In this document: piece by piece, positions 1 through 22,900 of the stretch | How positions within the stretch are numbered: the first letter of the stretch is position 1 | Layout: every line of letters begins with the position of its first letter | Origin: Chamaea fasciata | Lineage: Eukaryota > Chordata > Aves > Passeriformes > Sylviidae | NCBI GenBank assembly: GCA_029207755.1 | Contig: JARCOQ010000026.1 | Span: 248,001 to 312,000, forward strand | Reading direction: 5' to 3' | Length of the DNA: 64,000 bases | The notes under the pieces: generated by a model | Told to the model about the DNA's origin: nothing | Database searches by the model: none | What the model saw: the letters and a program-made list of their open reading frames with translations, nothing else | Program-made: the position numbers and the translations under genes

Positions 1-334
1 AAGATAGAAAAAATGTAGGAGCAAAGCAAACAATGGGAAAATACTGTCTCCTTCCCCTAACTCCCAACCCTAGAGCAGGAGATAAATCAGCTCCAGGCAG
101 GGAGAGGTACTTCGGTTGTTTTGTTCTTTTCTCTTTTCAAAGCAAACAAAGTATCAGTCACAGATGAGGATTTTTTTAAACCACTTTTACAGATGTCATT
201 TGTACAAATCAAAGTGTCCCTTGAAAATCTCATTATTACAAACATACAAAGAAACGATGTTGGTGCTACAAATCAGCTACGCCACGGCAGGAGCAATTTA
301 TCACGATTAAAAACCCAACTGAACGGTATTTACA

Positions 335-1951
335 GGGCCTTTCTCCCTCTTTTTATTTCTGCATGTTGAGGGAAGGAAAAAAAGCAAAGCCCACAGTTAA
401 AAAAACTCCCACCAATGCACTTCATTTTCTAAAAGTATAAAATCGGGTGAGTTTTTCCAGTTGCCACACTCAGGCAAAGTGTAACAATTTCTGGTTTTGC
501 TTGTTTTCACATCAAAAGTCTCTTAGAAAAACCAAAAACAAACACATGGCAGTGTCCGATGAAACGTGCTCCTTCCGTGCCAGAAGCCAACATCATCCCA
601 AAAAAGTGCCTTTGAGTAAAATCAACTTTAGTAACAAATAAGAAATAAAAGGATGAAAAAAGTAATCACAAGCTCTAGTTAAAAGCTTCATCAAAGCCCT
701 GAAGGAGCAGCCGTCCTGCAGCAAAAACATGAGTTCTCTTACCTACCTTCAGCCCTGAGATGTTTCTCCACTCCCTGACTGGATTTCGCGATGTCGAGGA
801 GCTCCTGCCAGCCCGGACTTGTGTGGCGCTCCCCCTCCAAGTCCTTTCTATCCACCACCATCACCCCAAAGAGGTGCCTGGGGGGACCTATCCCAGCTGG
901 TCTGGCTGTAAGGGTCAGTGGCAGCCGTGCTGTTTCGGGGCAGCACATTCCTGGTACAGGGAACTCTCATAGCCCTTTGATCCTGCTGGTTTGGAATCAG
1001 CAGTGAGAAAAATCCCTGGAGTGCCCCACAAAACACTCCCTGGCTTGGGTCGCTGCCTGAGTAAGTGCTTTCCTGGAGCCAACCTGGCCCCTGCATCTGG
1101 AAGGGGCAGGGAAAGGGGTAAGAAAGGGAGTATCTGAGCCTTGAATTCTCTTTGTGTAAAGAAATGGAGTGAAAGACACTTAATCGCACCAAGCTGCAGA
1201 AATCATCAAAATCCCAGAGGTCACCATGTAACCAGGGCACTGGGGGGGGGAATTCTGGGTGGGTTGGGGGCTGTATCATTCCACTTTGGCTCCCAACCCA
1301 AAAGCTCTCATCGGAAAAACAAGGGAACACAAAACCAGGCAGTTTGGTTTGCAAAGCTGACAGGGAAAAGAAGAAAAAACAAAACAAAACACAAAAATCT
1401 TCCAAGATAAATACATGGCCCCCATTTTGGAAGCATCTTCAAAAAGCTGGATCAACTGTTGTCAGCAGTGGCACAAGTTTCCTGGAACATCTGTTGGGCT
1501 GGTGAGTTCTCAGCTGTCTTTTGAAGAAGGAACAGTTCAAGGAAAAAAAAAAACTAGCTCCCACCGCACACAGCTCCCATTTTATCTGCAGAACAACTGG
1601 CCATGGCAATTCCCTCACAGCAGCAGGATGGGAACCAGCAAGGAGCCACTAATGCAGCAGGTTCCTGTTTGCTCATGGAAAGGGCTGGCAGTGGTAGCAA
1701 CTGGTTAGGGAAAGATTTCTTCCAGAAAACAGTACTTCAGGGGGGATTTAGGAAGGCTGGGACCTCTCCTCATGGGTCGAAACCGGCCACACTCAAGCAT
1801 GCTGTCAGAAGGTAACACGCATCAGGAATTCCCATGGAGTCCACAGCAGTGGGATAGCAACAACACAGAGGTTTGGGCTTCCAGAGATCCAGCAGGTCTC
1901 CCAGACTCCTCTGGTAATGCTGGGGAAAGCTCCCAGGTTGGGGGTTTGGCT
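335..1951 (-). other. FAM76A: FAM76A 3' UTR with poly(A) signal
   Basis: Unique, moderately AT-rich sequence follows the FAM76A stop codon. The first convincing AATAAA on the minus strand is at 357-352 (TTTATT on plus), which would give a 3' UTR of about 1.6 kb. The exact cleavage site is inferred, and the UTR could extend past the window edge. No open frame here looks coding. Confidence 0.55.
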
Positions 1952-14720
<12,769 letters not shown>

Positions 14721-14788
14721 GGCGTGGACAGGGCTGGTCTGAAGTGGGCCAAGGCTGGGAAAAGAGGCTGGGCCGGGCCAGGTCAGGG

Positions 14789-15060
14789 TCACAGAATTAC
14801 AGAATGTATAGGTTGGAAAAGACCTTCAGGATCATCGAGTCCGACCCAGCCCTAACACCTCAACTAGATCATAGATGCTATCATCGAATGCCACATCCAC
14901 TCTCTTTTTAAACACATCCAGGGATGGTGACTCCACCACCTCCCCGGGCAGACTGTTCCACTATTTAATCACTCTTTCCGTGAAAAACTTCTTCCTAATA
15001 TCCAACCTATATTTACCTTGGCACAGCCTAAGACCGTGTCCTCTCCTTCTGTCAGTTGCT
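14789..15060 (-). mobile_element. CR1 LINE 3' end fragment (different subfamily)
   Basis: Plus strand reads acagaattacagaatgtata, ggttggaaaagaccttcagg, then gggatggtgactccaccacc and ttcttcctaatatccaacct. This is the 'GACCTTCAGGATCATCGAGTCC' type of CR1 3' end, distinct from the other fragments here. It lies just behind the FAM76A promoter island. Confidence 0.9.
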
Positions 15061-16555
15061 CCCCGGCAGAACGAGAGGGGCCGAGCCGAGCCAGGACAGT
15101 GCTAGGAGAAGGAGCTGAGCTGGGCCAGGCCGGGGTTGGAAGGGGCTGAGCGGAGGGTGAAAGGGGTGGTTGCAGGGCTAAAGCAGGACAAGGTGAAAGG
15201 GAGATCCGTGACTGGCCTATGATAGGGAAGGGGAGCTGGGTTAGGGTGGGCTGGGGGGATGAGCTGCTGCAGGGAGGGAAGGTCTCGTGGAGGTGGGTGA
15301 AGGAGGGTCAGGACTGGAGGAAGGAAGGAAGGAAGAGAGCAGAGGAGTGTGGGGAGGAGGAGGAGGAGAAGTTGTCTCCCCCTTGAGAATGGAGGTGAGA
15401 AGGAGCAGAGCCACCCGCTCTAGGGAGGGCTGGAGACACCAGCAGGGCAGGGGCAGCAGGCACATTGTGGCTGGAGGCTTGAGAGGAAGAGAGAATGAGG
15501 CAGGAGGTTGTGTCTGCAGGGAGAGGAAAACCTTCATGTGAATGTGCTTCCCCTTTGCTCTGACTCCAGCAGCTGCAGCTGCTCATCCACAAGTCCCAGG
15601 CACAGCCGTGGCTGATTTCACGGGTGGATCAGCCTCTGATGGGGAGCAGGGTCACAGCAAACTGCAGCTCCCTGTGCTTACACCACAGTTTGGGAGCAGC
15701 TCCAGGTGGAAATACGGAAAAGATTTGGCCCTGTTTCATTTTGGGAATGAGGTTGGACTCAAGCTGCTGCAGCTAGGACAGATCGTACACTGCACATATG
15801 CAATAATCGTTCTCTTTTTTTCATCAAGTAGTTGTCATTTTGTACGGCATGACACAGAACAGGTGCTTTGAGAAATGGAGGAAATTAACGCGTTTTGGTG
15901 TTAAAAGTTCATTCTGAATCCAAGATGGACTGAGCAAAAGGCAGTAACTACTCACAGTTGTGTGATCTGCTCCATTTGCTCGACATTCCTGTGTTCCCAC
16001 ACCCTCCTCCCTCGTCCTCAGACCTTAAAGGATACCTTGAAGTCTTTGCAAAACTTCTATCCTTACCTTTTTTCCTACACCAGATGACAGAGTATTCCCA
16101 GTCCTAGCTGGTGCAAGTGGTGAAGCTGAAATCTGAGCTGCTCAGGCTTTCCCAAGAAGGACTGGGGGAGTGTCTTGGGTTTTTAGCTCGGCTGCGTGGG
16201 TGTGCATAATGAACCGGAATTCTGCCGTGCTTGGCTACCTCGGGGACTCGTTTTAATCACCGGGCAAATGTGCTGTGTGTAGGAGAAATACTTAATTTCA
16301 TGACATTAGTTGCATTGTGCTGGATGCTGGGTTGTGATTGGGAAATGTCCGTCGGTGGGAAGCAGGAGGCAGAGCTTGGCAGAGCCGGCGGATGGCTGGG
16401 AACAAGCCCCTACCCTCCTCGCTGCTCAGGGGCTGCCGTCCTCCAGGGGAGGGTTGTGCGGGATGAGGAGGTGGAGGACTGGGGATGCTCAGATTTTGGG
16501 GTTTGACAGCGCACCTGGAGAAGGGCAAAACCGCCTGCACTCTGTTACAGCAAAT
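15061..16555. other. Intergenic sequence upstream of FAM76A
   Basis: G/A-rich sequence at about 15100-15540 includes GGAA and GGA runs near 15320-15370. The rest is unique, with an AT-richer patch at about 15770-15960. No exon is recognisable. Confidence 0.7.
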
Positions 16556-16832
16556 AATGGAATCCTGAAATTGTTTGAGTTGGAAGGGACCTTAAAGACT
16601 ACCCAGTTCCACCCCCTGCCGTGGGCAGGGACACCTTCCACTGCCCCAGGCTGCTCCAAGCCCTGTCCAGCCTGGCCTTGGACACTGCCAGGGATAAGGC
16701 TGTTCTGGACACCCTGTGCCAGGGCCTCACCACCATCACAGGGAAGAAGTTTTTCCTAACATAACATCTAACCTTACCCTTTTTTAGTTTGAATCAATTT
16801 CCCCTTATCCTATCAATTAAGACCTAAAAGTC
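16556..16832 (-). mobile_element. CR1 LINE 3' end fragment
   Basis: About 275 bp in antisense: the gagttggaagggaccttaaa block, ccctgccgtgggcagggaca, the cagcctggccttggacactg block, and the deeper gaagaagtttttcctaacat block. It is a clear CR1 3' region. Confidence 0.92.
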
Positions 16833-17115
16833 AGGGTGTGGGGGGTACGGGGTGGCAAATACCTGGGGCTGGTGGAGAAGGAATGGTTCAGTTTGAGAAC
16901 GTGAACAACAAACCTGCCAGAGCATTCACGGGTGCCAAGGGAGAAGCATTTGGCTGAGGAAGAGAGTTTGCAAAGCTGCTACTGAAGGAAGTGTGAGAAG
17001 AAACGCTTGGAAAGCCGCTGCCTCGGTGATTTTCCAGCAGAGCCGCACTGGCAGCAAAGCAGTTTCAAGCCTTCAGAGTTTAGAAGGCTGTTCAGATTTA
17101 CCAGATGCACCCTTT

Positions 17116-17207
17116 CACGGTGGAATGGTTCGGGTTGAAAGGAATCATAAGGGTTATCTCACTCTAATGCCCTGCCATGGGCAGGGGCATCTTCTATTCG
17201 TGCCCCA
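17116..17207 (-). mobile_element. CR1 LINE 3' end fragment (short, diverged)
   Basis: A remnant of about 90 bp: tggaatggttcgggttgaaa followed by cctgccatgggcaggggcat. Older than the others by eye. Confidence 0.82.
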
Positions 17208-19740
17208 AAAACCTTTGGTTACCGTGTAAGACAGCAAAAGGCTCGCCTGAATCATGATCTTTGCCATCCTAAAATCTCAGGGTTTTATGTAAAGCCTGTC
17301 CTTTCCCTTCATGGACCACCTGACTCTGTCCTGAGGACACTGAGACGCCCCCGGAGCCCCTTCCCCTCAGCATAGGAGTACTACTGTGAGCTCTCCCTCA
17401 GCCCCTCTGGGTCGCCTGGAGCAGTTGGGAGCCACGAGGTTGCTAAAGCAAGTTTGATTCAGCTGCTGTTCCTTGACACCGTCTGTGGTTCTCTGTAAAT
17501 CACTAACAGATAATAATTTCATATTCTGGCTCTGCGTATCCCCCGCCTGCTGAATAATTACCTTGTTTTGTGCGAGCCGTGAGAGGTTTTCACAGATAAT
17601 TCATCCAGCAGGGAAAGGCAGCCAGATTTTGGGCTGGAGCACATTTTCTGGCCACCTGGCATTGCTGCACAGAGGTCTGTGCCGGAGCGCTGCTGCCTCC
17701 GGAGGGAAATGCCGTATCCAGGACAGCCGAGGGCAGGACTAAAAACCAAACCCAGATGAAATCCCAGCCGCCCTTCCTTGGAGAGTAATTTAGCTTGGCA
17801 AACTCAGCCCACCCTGAGTTTCTGGATGTGTGGACAGATTGATCCCACAGATCTGGATGCTCTCACCCACAGAGGAGCTGTTTCACTGGAAACAGAGTTC
17901 CTCCCAGGAGCTGTTTGTGGTGGTGACCTCCATCTTGCCTCATTCCCATGTCCTGCCTGGCCTTGGGTGGGTGGGTTGGAGCCCAGCATGGAGCTAAGAT
18001 CGCTCCCAGGATACCATCCCCATCACAGGGTTGAATTGATACAGGGCAGGAGGAGACAGGATCGTCCCTGTGCCAGCTTATCCCAGTTTAAGTGCCTGAG
18101 CACCAACCTCCTGGCTGTCAGATGCCAAAAAGGGGCAGCTGAACAAGGAGGAGGCTCTGAAGGAGTGGGGACCATGACAAACACCTAATAGAGGATGGGG
18201 GCAGGACTGGAAGCCAACCACTGAGGGCTACCACCAGTCCTGACCTCAAGAGACTTCACAATCCACCCCACCGGCAAGAAGGAGGTGGGGTTCTCAAGGT
18301 GGGATATGGAAGGTGGGTCCCAAATCCTCCCAGCTTCCACTCTGAACAGTGCTCACTCCATTAAACACCAATGTCTCACCACCAAGGTATCAAATTTGGG
18401 GAGTTTCCTGCAAGGTGCCTCTTGCAAAGGAAACCTTAAATGCAGAGCTTCAGGCCAACTTTGCTTCCAATAAATGGCAGGGTTCAGAGTAGCTGTGCTT
18501 TGCTGTGCTCTGCAAAACTTGGGAGTTGTTCTGAGGTTTGGGTGTCCAGGGAAGTCTGGAGGTCACAGCTCAGCCGGGCTGGGAGCCAGAACCTACATCT
18601 GGCTCTGAAAACAGCAAACCTCCCTTCAGGTATGTCCTTTCTTATTTTTTCCCCTTTCAAATATAATAAATAGATAGTTTTTTAAGTTCCCAGCCATCCA
18701 AACTACCCACACTCAGCACTGGAATATCCCTAATGCCATGAATGCAAAATTTCAGCAAATGCTTCTTGGGGATACAGAACCTCCAGCTCTCAAAGCCACC
18801 TCTGTGTTCAGCAGCAAATTCAGGACATCACCTATCCAAAGGGAGCCTGAAAGTCACGGTTCCCTGAAAGTCAAAGCGTGTTTTATTGACTGCAGTCAAG
18901 AGAATCAAAGACCTGGAGACCTGGACTCCCACAGAATAAACCACATTATTCCTGTGCAGCGATCATTCCTCTCCCAGACAAGAATTCCAGCCAGCCTCCC
19001 TGCTGGGAATGATTAAAGACCCCTTCAACAATCAGCAAATTGTCAAATAAGCAGGTGAACAAGTGAGAGAAAACAAGGGAATATGATGACCTGCCACCAC
19101 TGACAAGAGCAGTCGTGTCACCAGGAGGGAAGTGCAGCTCCCTAGGTGCTGCCCACCCCTGCAGAGGTGCCTCCTGCCCCAGGGATGTGCCAGCAAAGAC
19201 GGGAGACTACCAGGGCCAGGGCGGGGAGAACTTCCCACCCTGTTTTAGTATCCTTGTGCACTGATCCTGCTCTCCAGGATGGCTTGAGCCCAATCTAAGA
19301 GCACCCAGCCGAGCCACAGCCCCAGTGAAAAAGGGGAGCAGCCCCAGAGAGTGAAGGTGCCTGGCTGGTGGCATTGGCAAACACCCCGGTGACGAAGGCC
19401 CCATCCGCAGCCACAACGGGCACTCGGGCAGTGGGGCACAGGGTGGAGGCCTTCCCCCTCCCCAACACCCCACGCCAGGAATTCCCCATCTCAGCAGAAA
19501 TCCCTGGGGTTGTTTGTGCTCCACCTCAGAGCTGGAAGAGCCGCTCCCCTCCCCTCGGGTGTCTGGGACTGGCTGTCCCAGAGAGCTAGCTGGCTCTACC
19601 AGGCAGGATTGTCCCCTCCCCAGGAGGCCCCTAGGGTCCCGCAGGACCCAGAAAACCAGGCTGGGGACAGGATGTGTCCCTGGGGCACACTGTGGGCAGC
19701 AATTGAATCCATCCTGTAGAAGCCATCTGGTATTTTTCCA
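17208..19740. other. Intergenic sequence between the peptidase gene 3' end and FAM76A
   Basis: Unique sequence with no exon, RNA gene or clear repeat that I can support. Mammalian synteny would place IFI6 in the FGR-FAM76A interval, but no IFI6-like exon was recognised here. Confidence 0.7.
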
Positions 19741-19910
19741 GTGTCTTTATTGGCAAGCCCAGTGCTGGGTCCCTGTCCTGCCCTGTGTCCAGCACTGAAC
19801 GGGCCTGTCCCACTGTGTCCCCGGCTTCCTGATTGTTCCACTGAAGGGCCTGATCCAGGGCTGAGTGCTGAGAAAGTCACCCAGAGCTCCCCCTGCAGAG
19901 CCAGGGTGGC
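19741..19910 (-). other. 3' UTR and poly(A) signal of the cysteine peptidase gene
   Basis: A canonical AATAAA on the minus strand occupies 19751-19746, 160 bp past the stop codon (19913-19911). This gives a short 3' UTR ending near 19725-19735. Confidence 0.8.
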
Positions 19911-22900
19911 TCAGGCCAGGATGGGGTAGGTGGCCTCAGTGGCCACACCGCAGTTGTTGTCCTTCATGGCCATAAGGATGTAGCCGTCATTGCCCCAATA
20001 TGTGGACCAGGAGTTCTTGATGAGCCAGTAGGTCTCTCCCTGCAGGACTCCGTAGCCCACGGCCAGCACCGCATGGTCCAGCGATCCCGGTGTGTTGTCT
20101 GCAGGGAATGGCACGGGACAGGGCTCACTTGAATAGCACCCCTGTCTGGAGACTACCTCTGTCTGGTGAGCATCCTTGTCCAGAGAGTATCCCTTTCCAG
20201 AGACCATTCCCTTCTGGAGACCATCCCTGCCTGGAGAAGATCCCTGCCCAGTAATCCCTGTCCAGAGGACATCCCAGTCTGGACAGCATCCCTGCTCCCA
20301 GGCCTACCCCCAGTGCTACAGAGGACTCCAGGGTTCATCCCCTCCACCCCTCCCTTGACCAAAAAGATGGGACCTAGGTGCTCTGGCACCTCCTTGGGCA
20401 CCCAGGACCTCCCGTGCCCCGGTGCTGCTAGTCGTACCACACTTGGGCTCGTAGTAGATGCCGTTGGAGTAGAAGGAGAAGGTCTTGTGCGAGGCGTCGA
20501 TGCTGACGGCCACGGGGCCGTGCTTGTAGATGGCAGCTTTGAGCGCTGTGATGTTGCCCGAGGTGACGTTGACGTAGCCTGTGATCTTGGCCAGCATCTC
20601 GGACTGGTTGTAGTGGCACAAGCCATTCTACACCCCAGGGAACACACACACTGTTGTCAGGATTCCCAGGATCCCTCGCTGGGACCCTGCCCCCCTGCCC
20701 GACCCTGCAAATGCAGGGAGTGATCTGGAATTTGGGCTGTGAGAGCATCCTGGCTCTGGCCCGGCTGTCCTCCCAAGCCCAGGGTGGTGGGGATGTTTTC
20801 CCAGGGACACAACATGGGAACCTGGCTCTGCACCCAAAAACCTGGAGGGCTGTTGCCTGCATCTTGCTGCCACATCCCCAGGCAGCTTTGCTCCATCCCT
20901 GGGTACCCCAGGGTATGGAGCGACTCATGGCACCACGTCACAGGTGGAGGAGCCTGTGCCTGTTTTGCAAGAAGACAAAGTGAGGGACACGGTGACAAAA
21001 GCACCTGGATGAGCCCTGGGGCTTGGCTTTGGCAGTACTGTGAACTACAGAAGCCTGGTGCCTTGGGGACAAGGTGCAATCCTCATCTCCAGAGCCTGTT
21101 CGTGCATCTGACACATCCAGGTGGGTTCCACCATGGCTTTAAAGCCCCAAGGTGTTGGGAAGGCCATCAGGGACAAGCGGCCACTCTCACCTGCCCCTTG
21201 TAGGAGCCATAGGACTCGGTGCTGGCGATGCCCCCGTGCTTTTTGATCCACTCGTAGGCTCTCCACTCCTCGCCCCCGTCGCAGGCGTAGTTCCCAAAGC
21301 CCCAGGAGCAGTCAATGAGGACTTGTTGGGACAGGGGGGTCAGCACGCCGGTCTGTGGGGGGGGACACAGTGCAGGGATGGGGACAGGCACCCCCCAGGT
21401 GCCCCATCCACCCTGTGGGACACAGCCCTGCTCCCACCTTGAGGAAGAGGGCACCTTCCATGGCTCCTGTTGTAGCAAAGCTCCAGCACGACCCACAGAC
21501 AGCCTGATCCTTCACGGGGGTGACAGCGCCTGGGGGCAACAGAGCAGGGGATGAGAAACTGGGTTGACACCGAGGGATGGAGGCAGGTGGAAGGGAAACT
21601 GAGGCAGGAACTGAGGTCCAGAGGCAGCACAGCCAGATCTTGGTGCTAACTGAGAAGCGGAGGAATGTACCAGCAAACCTGGGACCCCCTGCCCTTGCCT
21701 AGGGGCAAGCTCTGGGGGTGTCACTCCCAGCTGATGGGGACAGGGGTGAAGCCAGATGTCACTGCAGGTGTCATATCTGTCCCTGGGGCACCAGAGTGAA
21801 TTCAGGGCCAAGTGCTGACCCGGCTACCTTTAATCATGGAAACACAGAACGGTTTCCATTGGAAGGCACCTGAAATACCATCTCGTTCCACCCCTGCCAT
21901 GGGCAGGGACACCTTCCACTTGGAGCAGGTTGCTCCAAGCCCTGCCCAGCCTGGCCTTGGGCAGCCACAGGTTCTCCGTACTGCCTGTTCCAATGTCTCA
22001 CCAACCTCACAGACGTGCACCCCAAGGGACAGCACAGCCCCACAGGCTCCCCAGTGTAGTGATGGGGAGCAGGGGAGCTCTGTGGGACTCGGCACAGGCC
22101 AGGGTGAGGACCGCTCACCCCCAAAGCGCCCCAATGTCCCCCCGACCCCACGCGTACCATACATGCGCCAGTCAAGGCTCTCTGGCAGGATGATGCCGCT
22201 GTAGAGCTCCGTGGGGAAGGGCAGCCCGTTGTTGGGGGTGCCGCTGCAGCGGCGGCCGCGCAGGGCTGCCAGTTCCTGCGGCGTGCGGTCGGCCAGGTGG
22301 TTCAGGGACAGCGTGTAGGGGAGCGCGGCGCGGTTCCGCGAGTGCACAAACCTGCCACCGTGGTGGGGACAGCACCAGCTGGCACTGCCACCACCTCCTC
22401 GGTGTGAGCAGCACGCCCAGAGGCCCGTTATCCCCCCGCCTGCCTGTACCTCATGTTGTGCACGAAGATGCTCTGCCGGTGCTCCAGCTCCCGCACGGAG
22501 CTGTAGCGCCGGCCCATCTGCCGGCGGTAGTCATGGAACACCTGGTGCGCCCAGGGCCGGTGCTGGCCCACCAGGTCCTCCATGGGGTTTGCCAGCACGC
22601 GCTGCTCCGCCCCATTCCCCGGCAGCACCCCACACTTGGTCTCTGGGGACCAAAGAGAGGACAGTGTCAGCCCGAGCCCCACGGACAGGATGGGGGGGCC
22701 CTCCTTGACTCACCGTTGACGGGGAGGTCGAAGACGGAGGGGGGGTAGCTGTTGTCGAAGTCGGTGTAGGCGATTTCATACTTGTCGTAGTGGGACCCCA
22801 GCAGGCTGTTGTACCCCTGCATCTCATAGTGCACGGGGGCCACTCCACAGCTGGAGTTGGTCACCCACAAGGTGTAGACATTCTTCTTCTGCGCCCAGCG

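Noticed and set aside
15061..19740. Search for IFI6, expected by mammalian synteny between FGR and FAM76A
   Set aside because: No short hydrophobic Gly/Ala-rich IFI6-like exon was recognised on either strand, so nothing is annotated.
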